From: Hyparrhenia diplandra
Taxonomy: Eukaryota > Streptophyta > Magnoliopsida > Poales > Poaceae
Length of the DNA stretch: 64,000 nucleotides
Direction of reading: 5' to 3'
Assembly: GCA_015847255.1 (NCBI GenBank)
Contig: JADLZK010009194.1
Span: forward strand, 1-64,000
The notes under the pieces were generated by a model. It did no database searches and had not been told where the DNA came from. It saw nothing but the letters and a program-made list of their open reading frames with translations. This document shows, one piece after another, positions 22,677 through 34,524 of this stretch (position 1 is its first letter; the number at the start of each line of letters is the position of its first letter). Both the position numbers and the translations under genes were made by a program.

Positions 22677-22863
22677 GGGGGTGTTTGACATGGCTTCTCC
22701 CGAGGGGCTCCTTCAGAGGAGCCAGAGTCATTTTGGAGACAGCTCCGGCTTGAGGCTCCTAAAACAGCTCCGGCTCCTCTCCTTTTTAACGAAAAACGGC
22801 TTCTGTAGGAAAACGTTTGGCCGGGCTCCTCTAGCGAGCTAGGGAGCCTTGCCAAACAGGCCC
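22677..22863. mobile_element. Degenerate Tourist-like MITE
   Basis: About 187 bp related to the element at 21443, with imperfect ends GGGGGTGTTTGACATGGC and GCCTTGCCAAACAGGCCC. Flanks are TTA on the left and TA on the right. Confidence 0.55.
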
Positions 22864-22992
22864 TAGTTGCCAAACCTGGCAATTTCGCCGCAACAGTTTC
22901 TTCAGCGTGTGTTTTGTTCCACGCCATTATTGTGGCTGGCCAAACTTTATTAGTCATGTTCCCAGTGTGTGTTCGCTAAACTTCCTTGGTGA

Positions 22993-23263
22993 TGTGCCAC
23001 ACATGCCATTGGCTCATTTTCTTCCCAGTTTGCAAAAAGTGAGGTGACTGATTTGTTCACTACACTGGTGGCAGCTGCAATTTGTCTGATATTGTTGCGA
23101 AGTTTGTGTTTTTTTTTTTGAAAGGATTCCGAAGTTTGTGTTGATGTGCCACACATGCCATTGGCTCATTTTTTTTCCCAGTTTGCAAAAAAGTGAGGTG
23201 ACCGATTTGTTAACTACACTGGTGGCAGCTGCAATTTGTCTGATATTGTTGCGAAGTTTGTGT
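22993..23263. repeat. Tandem duplication, unit about 118 bp
   Basis: GATGTGCCACACATGCC..GCGAAGTTTGTG occurs at 22993-23109 and again at 23143-23263 with only a few changes, separated by a T run. Function unknown. Confidence 0.8.
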
Positions 23264-25997
23264 CAACCGAAGAGGCCAGCAGCTTTGATGGTGTTCCATG
23301 TAATGTATCCACGTACTATCGGAATGACTAATACACACAGGAAATCGAAGTTCTTTATGTCGAATTTTTTATGACGTCTATAAATTTGTCAGTTTTGTTA
23401 CTGTGTTAGTTAGCCGATTTATGCTGGTTTGTCTTGTTGTGTGTTGTTAACTTAATAGTCTGTGAATTGCAACCCTATTGTGTGTCCCCTGCGCTGGCTC
23501 GCCCACACGCTTCCCAGCAGCTGCTCAAGGCGATGGGAAGATGAGTAAGAAGATGGCCTATGGGCCTTACAGGTCATTGGCAGAGAGATAGTGGAGGATA
23601 GAGGGGGTATTTGGGGCAATACGTGCATAAAATGGTCTGCAAATCGGCCCAAGTGTGTCCGAAACGTCCATAATGGCATTTTTCAAAGAACAGGAGAGAT
23701 ATAATAGTGAAAAAGAACATTTTTTTTTCGAGATCACTTCGGGGGATGAAGTCATCCCCACTTGCTTACATTTCACAAATTTTGGTAAGCCGGTTGGTAA
23801 AATTGGTGGCCTTGTTACATAGTTCGTTACATCAGGATGGGGGAGAGAGAGAATATAACATCACAAAACATAACAATAGCACAGTACAACAACAGGGTAA
23901 CCAAAGACTAAGCTGAAAGTCGCCGACCGATATTCGATTCATGCCGCCGTCGAACAACATACTCGAGGGGTTCATGGACTTTGTGCTCTGCACTACTCCT
24001 CGTAGCTATGCCGCTCCACCGTCGCCCTCACTCCTGAGGGCCAACACTGGAATGGGGACTAAGAGTGGTGATGAACACGCAGACCCCAGATCGCCGAACA
24101 CGACGATCTCCCTTCAACTGATGGGACATCCTCCAGAACATCTGGGCCCCACGTGCCACCATCCAACGCCGTCCACGGGGAGGAAACCATGGAGGGGAAT
24201 GACAACAGCGGTGGGAAACTCCACTCGACATATGATTTTCTGGCACCATCAAGGAGAGCGCCGACGGAGCAGAGGCGCCCGAGAGGACACTCGTCGGAAC
24301 GCCGACAACGACCGACGTACCTAAGGTCGGGCCTCACCCTTGCACACCAAGGAAGAAAGGGAGCAAGGAGGGGCGTGGAGACGAAGGGGGAAGAGCTCAA
24401 AGTGGCGTCAAAGGCATAGGAGGCCGTAAGAGCGACGCCCTCAACAGGGGGGGATTCACCCAAAAGTCGCAGCTCTGCGTTGAGCGCGCGGCGGTGGCGA
24501 ATCTTCAACGACGCCCAAGGAGGGGGCATGATGCAAGAGCGCCATCGTCGTCGGACCCGCTTAGAGACGGATAAGGCTTTCGCCCAAATTCGATGCCAAC
24601 CCTAAGAGCCGGAGTTGGCCAGCCACCACCACTAGCTGCAACAAGATGCACAACGGCGAGTCCCATGGCGTGCTGTCCCGAGGAACAGAAGCTCGACGAC
24701 GCCTCCATGAGGTGGATGACGCAGCCGCGCCATCGTCGTCGGCCGGACAAAATCGGATCGGGATTTCTCCCGCTATGCACAGGATCTCGCTTTCACCGCC
24801 GTGTATCTATCTCTCACCGCAAATCTTGAGCTCGGGGGAAGAGAGGACGTGCATGACGTGGCCGCTGGAGAGGACGCCCAGATCCGCTGGGCAGAGCGGC
24901 ATCGCCGGTGAAGGGCGGATCGCAACGGGCACACCGCGGGGAAGCGCCCGCGGCGCTGGACACCGCGTCGTGCGCCAGGGCGACTCCTTCCCCCGTCGCA
25001 AGACGGCAGCGCCGGGCACCGCCGCGAGCTCACATTTGGGCGCCGCCACGGTGTGTCATGTCCTCCACCCATGGGGCCACGCAGCCGCCATGACGCGCAC
25101 GGCGGCCGCAGTGAGGACGCCCGCGCAGCTCACCCCATGCCTCGGCGGCCCAAAGGGGCATGGAGCCTTGTCCCGCGCCCCGTCGTGGCGGGGATGACGG
25201 CCGAAGCGCCGAATCCATGGTGGGGCCGAGGGATTCGCCACCTGCACCGAGCCACTTCCAGGGCGCCCTATCATGGGCATGCCATGGCGACGAAGACCCA
25301 CCGAGGTGGGCGGATCCGGGCGAGGGACGACGAATCCGCCCCGAAGCGTGGATCCGGCCATGGACCGCCATCCCGCCACCTCCGGCGCCCGGGGAAGCTA
25401 TGAGCTCGATGGGAGACGGGGAAGGGAGTGGGGGAGGTTTGCTTGCCGTGAGGTGGTGGCTTTGTTGGCGCGCCCTCGCCGCCGCCGCCATCGCCGGCGG
25501 GAGGTCGGTGGCGACGGCAACGGCCGAGAACAGCCCGGTGGGAGGGAGGCGGCGAGGTTTGAAAATCGCCTCCGAGTCACCCTCGTACGGACGACGCGGA
25601 GGCCCACAAATTTTTTTGGATCTGCGAGAATTGTAATGGCACCGTTTTTTTTTTGGATATATGAGAATTGTAATGGCACCGATAAAAAAAACCATAGGTC
25701 TGCCTTTGTATTGAGTTATGTAACACAAGTCAAGACATTTCTCTGCTCGCTTGAACTTATCAACATGGCTTTCCAGCTATGGTAGAGTATTTGTCTCAAC
25801 AAAATAGTCCCAATTGGCTTATAGTTGCAAAAACCCTAGTATAAAATGTATGCACTGTGTGTTTTTCTTTTTTTAAAAAATAAACAAATATATGCATTGT
25901 GTTGGTGTTGACGTTTGTGTTTGTGTTCGATTGGGCAGGCTAGCATGTTGCATTTTGATAATATTATTTGTATTTGCAACATTTTGATAATACTGTA

Positions 25998-26333
25998 CTC
26001 CCTCCATATCTAAAAGTTTTGACGTTTAGGACAAGGTTGGGTCAAACATTGAGAATATAAATTATCGATAATTTTTTATGTTGTTGTGTTTGTAAATGTG
26101 AAATCTATATGAATAGATTTATATTGATAAATACTTTCATAAAAGTATATATATATGTCACTCTTCGATAAATACTTTTATAATAATAAGAGGTCAACGT
26201 GGTGCGTGGTACGACATTTTCAAAAACTATGGGAAGAGGGGTGTGTTTTGGAGATCATGTTCCCCGGAATGTGTTTCGAACGTTTGCTGTCCTAAACGTC
26301 ATCGCCGGATTTTTTTTTTTGGTATGGAGGGAG
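25998..26333. mobile_element. Stowaway-like MITE (336 bp)
   Basis: Inverted ends CTCCCTCCATA..AGTTTTGACGTTTAGGACA and TCCTAAACGTCATCG..TATGGAGGGAG, flanked by TA on both sides. Non-coding. Confidence 0.75.
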
Positions 26334-27160
26334 TATTTGCCCACTTGTATTGCGATGTGTCTGAGTTGTGTGTCTAGTCCCTAGGGTTGGCAGTGGCACG
26401 CTGGTGCGACAAAGTTGGTTGGTGAGTAATCGAACTTAACACTATTCTAAAATTGTATCTTCTTCAAGTTGACGGCGTGTACAAGTACATATGGGATTCT
26501 TTTTCTTGAGAAGATCAGTTGGCGCAGTGTAACAATTTCAGCATCTGCCGACTAAATTCGGTTACTTAGATTTGAAGAGTGCCAGTCATAGGCAACTTTG
26601 CAGAGTACTTGCAATTCTGCAAGTAGCCAAATGCTACACTACAGTCTCTAGAGGATATGTAAAACAAAAAAACAACGCATTCATGTTACTTTAGCAAATC
26701 ATGGTTACGAAAAGGTGCTGGTCTTGGCTGGATAGCACCAACCGATTTTTTTTTTTTTTTTTTTAGCCACGATAGCTCCGTGTGCACGCTGTTTAGGTCT
26801 GCATGTGATTTGCTTAGCAATTCCTTGCTTGGTAGTTACCTCATGACCTCGTCGGCGCAGTTCCATTAGAATCCTGGTGGTAAACGTTAGCACGCTTGAA
26901 ATGGCATCAAGTTACCGTGTCTCGGCGTTGCGTTCCGATCTGGCTAGGTCTAAGGCCACTTTTCGCGTGCTGTAACTGTATCAATCGAGAAGCAGTTGAC
27001 GAGTTGATGAAGTTTTCAAAGGGAGAGACGCATGGAGGCTGCGTGAGACGACACAAATGGGTAATGGCATTGGGGAGTTATTAGGAACCTGAAAACTTGA
27101 AAGCACGCCACAGCATCGCTCAGTCTGCTGCTTTCCCTTTGCCCCTTTCTTTGATACGAG

Positions 27161-27300
27161 CGAACTCTGGCTCAATTGGTTAGAGCTTTCCGGCAGCAGC
27201 CCTCAAGTCCGAGCTCGTGTTTTCCCTTGATCGGAAAGGATCACTTTCTTCTTTTAAAGTATTAAGAAATGTGAGGGGCACTTCCTCTCCGATCACAGTT
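27161..27300 (+). mobile_element. tRNA-derived SINE candidate
   Basis: TGGCTCAATTGG at 27170-27181 is an exact pol III A-box match (TRGYNNARNNGG) followed by TTAGAGC as in tRNAs. A weak B-box-like GTCCGAGCTC follows about 37 bp later. The anticodon arm does not fold as a real tRNA and an unrelated tail follows, so a SINE head is more likely than a tRNA gene. Confidence 0.4.
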
Positions 27301-28516
27301 TTTGTACAAAACATTGTTGCAACTTGCCACCACATCGGACGACCCGACTAGGCGACTACACTATGATATCATCATCTTTGTTTCTTCAAGAATAAAAAGT
27401 ATGATTGTTGATTATACATCACCTAGCCAAGCTTATACCTATGGCCACAATCATGAGTTCCAATTGAATAACTAAATTATTCCATGGGAAACTATAAGAT
27501 GTTCTTATTTTTCTAGATACATAATTTTTAATATCTAGGTGCATTACGAAAGCAATATACATATAAACCAGAATATAATTTATAATTTTGAATGGAAGCG
27601 ATATACATAGAAAAGCTATTCCAAATTATAAAAGGTCTTTGTTTTCTTAGATATATATAGCTTTTTCTATACACTTACTATGCGGGTAAGTAAGTACATT
27701 TTTTTTCTGCGACGAAGGGTAAGTAAGTACATAATAAAGTAATGCCTAAAAGTCCATAACATTTTATAATTTGTAATGTATAAGGAGTATACACTATATA
27801 TGCTTTTTACAATGAATCTAGTGAGGCTAATCCTGCAGTATACACTATACATGCTTTTTACCATAATCAAATGTCAACAAAATTGGATACACTTAAGAAC
27901 AAGTACCAATGTACGTACTTTCATACTATTAGTCTTTTAAACTTCAAAATGTACCATGCATGCGGCACTCCAAACTTTGAACTGCAGTCGTGTCTCCAAA
28001 GTTCTCAATTTCATAGCACGCATTAGGAGTCGGTGATCTCCGACTACCTCGGTCGTTGTCTTCTCTAGATATAATTGAAGGTTTGTTTATATAATAGGGT
28101 GTGCGTGAAATGTGCATATGTGTGGTGGACTTGTGTTTATATGCCAACAAATACTACAGCGAGACCTTTAAAAAAGGCAAGAAAACTGCAATTGTGGCCG
28201 GCATCTCCATTAGCGCAGAATAGCTTCCGGTGTGAGGCTTAAGCTCACCGGTCGGTGGCTGGGCGCCTCGGGTTAAGCACCTTCACCGCAAGTAACCGAA
28301 CCCAACCCTGTCTTCCAATCCAAGTGACTGACCCGACTCGACTCCGACCCATCATTCATAACACTCATGCGCTCGGCGAATCAAACATACCACCACTCGA
28401 TTTGTTTACCCCTCCGAAAATTTGCCGTCTCCTCGTCTCGCTCCCCCCTCCCTGCGAAGCGCAGCCCCCAGATCCGGCACCGCCCGCTCCTCGATCCCCG
28501 CACCCCACGCCCGCAG

Positions 28517-28618
28517 GTGAGCGCCACCGATCCGCCCGCGCGCGCCGTCTCGTCGCCGCCATTCCTTCCTCCCTTCCGTTTTGCTCACGACGCGTGCGCG
28601 CGTGCGTTCTCTCTGCAG
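28517..28618 (+). other. 5' UTR intron of the Rab gene
   Basis: A donor CCGCAG|GTGAGC and an acceptor CTCTCTGCAG|GC bracket about 100 bp just upstream of the Rab start codon. Leader introns are common in plant Rab genes. Not proven without cDNA. Confidence 0.45.
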
Positions 28619-28679
28619 GCCGGGACCGGTGGGGGCGCGCGCCGTGTAGGAGGAGGAGGAGCAGGAGAGGAAGGGCGGC

Positions 28680-31572
28680 ATGGCGGCGCCGCCGGCGAGG
28701 GCCCGGGCCGACTACGACTACCTTATCAAGCTGCTCCTCATTGGGGATAGCGGTGGGTGCTGCTAGATCTCTCTGTATCAGTATAAACGGGTGTGTAAGG
28801 GCGTACGCCGTAGGCGCGTTCGTGGGATCGGAGTTGGATTTGGGCGTATGCGCGGTGTGGATCTTGCTCCTGTTGCCTGTGGTCGTGTTCGCTCGATTGA
28901 TCCGTCTTACGTCTGGGGTAGAGAGCAAATGAGATGTTGCTTGCTGGTTCTTCAATACTTTGTGCTTTCTGTGCCTAACGTACCGTACGTTAATCAGTAG
29001 GTTATACTCGTAGCATCTTTAGCGCATTAGTCTGAGAGATGCGAAATTGAGCAATACTGAGAAGAATGGATTGTGCTTCCTGTGAGTTCTGAACATTCAC
29101 TTGTAAATTGCTGTGGGTGTTTTTTTTCAACCTTCCTTGATGAGCATTCACTTGTGGAAACTCTTTGGTCCAAGGAATATGCGCATTGGAAATAGTCCAA
29201 TTTGTGGAAATGTCCTTTAAAGGCTCCATGTTCTGCAGATTAAGTTGGTAGACTGGTTCAAAGGTTGACATGTTGAACTGGTACTTCCTGGTTAAGTGAT
29301 TGTTTGATTTACCGGTTCTTGCATTGAGCAGAGAGACTAGAATATTCACTTCAAACTGCACCCACTTTAGGAGGGGCTCTAGACAATGTAGAATTATTTA
29401 TTGTGATGTTGCTTCTATCTTCTATAGTTATTTGCTTGTTGGTGTGTACCATGTAAATTGAAACTCTATGAAGTTTATGAAACACAGAGTTTTTGTGGGG
29501 CTCTAGACAATTTAGAATTATTTATTGTGATGTTGCCTGCTGTTCGATCTTCTATAATTATTTGCTTGTTAGTGTGTACCATGTAACAATGAAATTTATT
29601 TAACACACTGAGTTTTTGTGGGGCAGATGACTTGTATAAGTTACAGCTTCTGGATGTTAGATGGAGCAGTGAGCCTTAGCCAAGAAATATGCCTCAACTG
29701 ATTAAGAGCATTGCTGTGTTCTCTCTGTCTTATATTTATTATCTACATTTCAATCTTTCCTGGGTATCCTTACTGCTGAGATCAACAAAGTGTTTCTTGG
29801 CCACAATGGGGATGGTTCCATTGTCATCATTTCTGTGTGCATTGGTTTTGAGCATTTCTAGTATTTGATTGAAGTCTGTTGATTCTTGGCATAACCTTCC
29901 GCATTGTACTTATCCTTAATCCTTAGTCTGTATTGTGAATTGTAATAACATGTAAAGTGTAGGTCTTGATAGCTACTCTCTCTATTCTAAATTACAAGAC
30001 ATTTTGTGTTTTAAAGATAGCCTTTGCTATGCACTTAGATATATACTACTCCCTCCGTTCCAAATTGTATTTCACTTTGGCTTTTCTACATACATTGATT
30101 TTGCTATGCACCTAGTTATGCACTATGTCTAGATACATAGTAAATCAAATGAATCTAGAAAAGCCAAAGTGAACTACATTTGGAACGGATGAAAGTATGT
30201 CTATGTACATAGTAAAAGTAATGTATCTACAAAAGCCAAAACATCTTATAATTTGGAGCGGAGGGAGTTTGATAAGGTTATGTTTTTGACTGAACAGTTA
30301 GTAAATAAGATAGTGCCATTTCCACCAGTAAAGTTTTTATTGTGTCAGTTGCGTGATCTTTTTTATTCCTTATCTATGTTCAGGTGTTGGCAAGAGTTGC
30401 CTCCTGTTGCGGTTCTCTGATGGTTCCTTCACTACAAGCTTTATTACCACAATTGGGTAGGTCCCTTTGGTGCTGTCAAGATTGTTAAACTGCTCATCAT
30501 GTTGTCTTACATCAAATAGGAATTTAGGATTTATTATTTACTCCACAATGATTTCGGACCTGTTCCTTTTGCAGTATTGACTTTAAGATACGGACAATAG
30601 AATTGGATGGCAAGCGTATAAAGCTACAGATTTGGGATACAGCGGGCCAAGAACGCTTCGGACTATTACCACTGGTATGATGTTCTGTTCCATTTCTGAT
30701 TTGACACTTTCAAATTATATGATGACCCTTCTGAACCAATGGACTTTATTTTACCTCAGCGTACTACCGAGGAGCTATGGGCATCTTGCTGGTTTATGAT
30801 GTCACTGATGAATCTTCTTTCAACAGTAAACTCTTCTTCTTAACCATATACTCCAATTCCTTCCTCCTTCGATTGTAAACTATTTTACGATTTGTTCGAA
30901 TTGGTCCATCTAAAATACAGACATCCGAAACTGGATTCGAACATCGAACAACATGCCTCTGATAATGTGAACAAAATTTTGGTTGGCAACAAGGCTGATA
31001 TGGATGAAAGCAAGAGGGTACATGCCTGAACTCATTGTTCTCCTAAAATGTTTGATTGTTTTCACTCTGTATTACTTGTTTGAAATCAGTAGTTAGTTGG
31101 TTATTTTTTTTCCCTTCAATTAGCTGAATAATAAATCTTACTGCCACTATTGCTTCAGGCTGTACCTACTGCAAAAGGACAAGCACTTGCTGATGAGTAC
31201 GGCATCAAGTTTTTTGAAACCGTATGTTGCTTGCCAGACTTGAATGACACTTTCAGTGAACAGTTATTTTAGCCTGCAGTTGTTTTGATCTAACAGATTT
31301 CTGTATTTTCAGAGTGCCAAGACAAACCTAAATGTGGAGCAAGTGTTTTTCTCCATCGCACGTGACATCAAGCAGAGGCTTGCGGAGACTGATTCAAAGC
31401 CAGAGGTACAAATAACTGTGCTTAGTTATGCTTGACATTCCATTATTCATTGTCTTCAGTGTTCTAATCAACATATCCTTGCACTGTAGGACAAGGCAAT
31501 CAAAATTAACAAGCCAGACCAGGGTTCCGAGGGGCACCAGCTGCCCAGGGGTCTGCCTGCTGCGGCTCATAA
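28680..31572 (+). CDS. RABE1: Rab8/RABE-type small GTPase (three 1-bp indels in exons)
   Basis: Eight exons: 28680-28752, 30384-30456, 30575-30674, 30760-30825, 30921-31017, 31159-31221, 31313-31405 and 31490-31572, all with GT..AG introns. Visible motifs are [26 protein letters not shown] (P-loop), the [14 protein letters not shown] switch I/RabF region, WDTAGQERF (DxxG), [22 protein letters not shown] and ETSAK. Members recruit exocyst and tethering factors for Golgi-to-plasma-membrane traffic. Exons 3, 5 and 8 are each one base shorter than the frame requires: TTCGG at 30658, CGAAC at 30939 and GGGG at 31531. Every case is a homopolymer one base too short. Repaired, the length is 216 residues, the family norm, ending in a double-Cys prenylation motif (ACCGS). 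Confidence 0.85.
29371..29625 (+). repeat. Tandem duplication in Rab intron 1
   Basis: A unit of about 127 bp starting GGGGCTCTAGACAAT and ending AGTTTTTGTG occurs twice in tandem with small differences. Confidence 0.75.
30049..30267. mobile_element. Stowaway-like MITE in Rab intron 1
   Basis: Inverted ends CTCCCTCCGTTCCAAATTGTA and its complement ATAATTTGGAGCGGAGGGAG, with TA on the left flank. The preceding 29975-30048 (CTCTCTCTATTCTAAATTACAAG) is half of a second such element. Confidence 0.75.
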
Positions 31573-32087
31573 GCAGATGCACAATGGCCATAGTCATTGG
31601 TTATTTGACATTATTTATTTCCTGCTTGGCTGTTATTATAGGAAGAATTTGAAGAAGCCACTTACGATATACTGATGTGGTTGTACTCGTGTTTGCTTCC
31701 ATTCTTTGAAGCAACCACCTCTTGCTGTTGACGTAGCTATTGCTATTGCTGGGAGCTATTGCACTCTGGATTTGGATCCGTTGGTAAAAAACTCTCCCGT
31801 CCTACAGTTTGTAATGAATGAAATCCATGTCCTTGGGTTTGCATCTTATTGATCAATGCATGGAATAACGTGTCGCTCTGGTGTGAATTATTGTGTGCTT
31901 TTTGTATGTTGCCGTTCAATCATGTGTCTTCTATACCTGGAATGTCTGTATCCATGGTAAAGTCTGAATCTTCTATACATGGAAATGAGACCGTTGCATG
32001 TCGTAATGTTTGATAAAAATCCGATAAAATTTATGCAGTTGTATACAGTACAATTGTATACTACACGGAGTACTATCAGGCAGCTTG
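31573..32087. other. Rab 3' UTR and intergenic spacer
   Basis: No gene; AT-rich, lies between the Rab stop and the convergent zinc-finger gene. Confidence 0.5.
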
Positions 32088-32648
32088 TCAAAGAGGAGGG
32101 CAGTCCACTATCAGCGATTCCCGTACGCCACGCACCGTGTTGCCGAGCACAGCGCTATTCCGGCACTTGGCGCAGTTCTCCGACGGGGCCAGGCTCAAGT
32201 CCAAGCAGATTCCACCGGCACAGCCAGCGCCAACGTCGGCTTCCTCAACAGACGTCGCGTTCGCGTCGTTGGCGTGGCCAGAGCGGATCCGTTCGTATTT
32301 GGAGTCGGCCGCCGCAGTCCGGTGCCGACGCATGTGGCCGCCCAGCGCCTGGCCGACCGCGAACTCGAGCCCGCATATGGGGCAGCCGTGCAGCCTCGTC
32401 GCGTCGCGCGGCTCATCCAGCAGCCTCGTCCGGCGTAGCCCCGGGTCGCCGCCGTAGGGGTAGGGCTTGGGGCGCCTGTGGCTGGCGCGGTGCCCGCCCA
32501 GCGCCTGGAACGTCGGGAACCTCATGCCGCACGTCTTGCACTCGAACACGCGCCCGCCGAGCCCCGACGCCGTCCTTGCGCCGCCTTGTTGCCGCCGCGA
32601 GAGCAGCGTGAGGACGCTGGCCGCGTCCACGCCCACGACGGCCTCCAT
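32088..32648 (-). CDS. C2H2 zinc-finger transcriptional repressor (ZAT-like, EAR motif)
   Basis: Intronless, 186 residues. Two plant-type Cys2His2 fingers with the QALGGH signature: FECKTCGMRF..QALGGHRASH (residues about 35-57) and HGCPICGLEF..QALGGHMRRH (about 87-109). Near the C-terminus LDLSLAP is an EAR-type repression motif. The N-terminal VLTLLSRR resembles the conserved leucine-rich box of the subgroup. Such proteins are nuclear, bind short DNA sites and repress stress-response targets. Length, single exon and motif order match ZAT11/ZAT12-class proteins. The start at 32648 is the first ATG and has a TATA box about 145 bp upstream. The frame is intact, unlike several neighbours. Confidence 0.92.
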   Translation of the reverse strand: MEAVVGVDAASVLTLLSRRQQGGARTASGLGGRVFECKTCGMRFPTFQALGGHRASHRRPKPYPYGGDPGLRRTRLLDEPRDATRLHGCPICGLEFAVGQALGGHMRRHRTAAADSKYERIRSGHANDANATSVEEADVGAGCAGGICLDLSLAPSENCAKCRNSAVLGNTVRGVRESLIVDCPPL

Positions 32649-32789
32649 CTCCTCGCCGGCCGGTCTCCTGCACGGCTTGCTCTGTGCAAGCTTAGGTAGC
32701 TCGCTGCTCCGATCGAGCTACTCCCGGATGGTGCAATGCGAATGCGAACTATGGTGTCCGATGAAAGGCGCCATGCGACGTTGGCGACT

Positions 32790-32797
32790 CTATATAG
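32790..32797 (-). promoter_or_regulatory. TATA box of the zinc-finger gene
   Basis: CTATATAG lies about 145 bp upstream of the ATG at 32648, in a GC-rich context on the minus strand. Confidence 0.55.
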
Positions 32798-34524
32798 CGC
32801 GACGTTCTGGGAGCTTTACCTGAGTCTGAGTGTTAGTGGCATGGGGAATTGACTCGAGAGTGTAAAAGTTTCTAGATGTCGGTATGCTTTTTTCTACGCT
32901 GCCGTTTGAAGGGCTTAATTGGGCTCAGTAAGAAACGCACGTACGAGCACCAGAGCTGCCTTAATGAATGCGAGCTGGCGGGCGAGCATCGTCGGCCGCC
33001 GTTGGATCGCCCGGGTTCCGCATCGAGCGAGCCGTGGTCGTGCAGTGCTAGCCCACCCGCGTCCGGTGGTTCACACCTGGGTTGGTGGCTCAAACTGGAC
33101 TGCCGGAGTGGCAGTGGCTCACTGACACGTTAGCTGCTGCCGGTCACCCTGACCGGAGTCCATGTCTCGGAAGTCAGAACACAGATTCAGCATTCAGCAA
33201 GCGTCAGGTGAGGTACATGAATGAACTGGTGGGTGAGGTTCAATGGCATAGTCAGCGCTTCTCGATCGATCGATCGCCTGAACCCCTAGCCGGGTTGGTG
33301 CGGTTAAGCAAAGCCCCCGGTTTGTTTGACCAATTTGCAGGGAGCGTTGCCTGACAGTTGATGATACTACACTACTTTTTATAACACAGACACAGAGTGT
33401 CAAAGTCCACCAACCACCGTGAAATTTGTTCTTTCGTTCGATCGGACCTGACTACCTGAGAGGTGGCGATCGAGCAAATAAAGTGCACATTAATTTGATT
33501 TCGAACTGTATTGTCGTGTATACGTACCCTCGGGGTCGGGGAGATTAGAACACGACGACAGCGCATCAAAGACGACCCCGGACGGAAATGAACCACATGT
33601 GTCAGGTTGATTCTGATCAGGTTCCAGTCGTACCAAACCCCATATGTACGTGACGCAGCACTGCTGCACGTTTGGAAAATCGGCCGTGGCGCAGCGAGGC
33701 ATATATACAGATAGACGAGGAAAGCCAGGGGCATCTCGTCAAACTGGATAGCTTTCAGTTCTGAACCGGGGTGGACTGGAGCTGCGCGGCACGGGGTCGC
33801 TCATCGCTGGATGACACGATCAGGCGGCCCGCGCCGTGCGAACGAGATCCGTCAGGCGGCGAGCGCAAAGCCACGTAGGCTGCGGGAAAGCGCGGCCGGT
33901 CAACCAGCGGCGGCTCTGTTCGACTTCTGAGGGCGTCCGGTATTGGAGACGTCCCCGGCTGACGTAGCAATATAAACAAATAATTAGAGATTAGAAATAT
34001 CTAAGTTTGACTAAATTTATATGGAACGTTATCTCAAGTTAAACCAAATTTATATAAAACATTATTTATAGCATTTAATATTAAGATGTCAACTAAGTAT
34101 TATTAGATTCTTAGTTAATTATATTTTATAGTATAACTATTTGATGTCACAAATTTTATAATTCTCTATATAGTTTTGGTCAATTTGAGATGTGGTTTGC
34201 TTTTTTTTTTTTTAAAGGTCACTCAAAGCTGCACGAGGCCTTGCATGGCAGGCATGGCAGACACCAGGAGAGACAGTTTGGGCCGGGCTTGCAAGCCCAA
34301 CACGTAGACTGGGCTGCTGCTATCACGTGCCACCGTGGCACGGCAGACGGCACAACCTACCGGCCTCCCGTCTTCTTCCCTTCCGTTTCGACCTCCCTCC
34401 CAATCGTCCGCACGCCGTCTTCCTCCCCCATCTCGCGCAGCGCTCCTGCCGACCGGCTGTCCCGAGTCCCGACGACCACCGTCCTCCGCTCCGCGCCGCG
34501 CCTCGAATCCTTCCTCCTTCCGCG
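32798..34524. other. Intergenic and divergent promoter region
   Basis: No gene supported. It contains a GATC-repeat patch (33265-33280), an AT-rich stretch (33970-34190) and the GC-rich leader of the coatomer gene (34330-34524). Confidence 0.5.

Larger units (their letters stand above)
23264..28516. other. Intergenic; GC-rich repeat-like block at 23.7-25.7 kb
   Basis: 23940-25600 is GC-rich and long-open in several frames on both strands (up to about 230 codons, Pro/Arg/Gly-rich), with no domain. This is compatible with a decayed retroelement 5' region or captured DNA. It is bordered on the left by a T run (23711-23720) and on the right by a short tandem repeat (GAGAATTGTAATGGCACCG at 25628 and 25664). 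26334-28516 is AT-rich and empty apart from a SINE candidate. Confidence 0.45.

Noticed and set aside
24646..25728. Long open frames (up to 232 codons) on both strands in GC-rich DNA
   Set aside because: Openness in many frames reflects GC composition. No domain, splice structure or codon pattern supports a gene.
27161..27240. Possible tRNA gene (perfect A-box match)
   Set aside because: No acceptor-stem pairing, no proper anticodon arm and only a weak B box; better read as a SINE head.
32467..32823. Plus-strand frame of 118 codons over the zinc-finger gene
   Set aside because: Antisense shadow in GC-rich coding sequence; the minus frame has both QALGGH fingers and the EAR motif.
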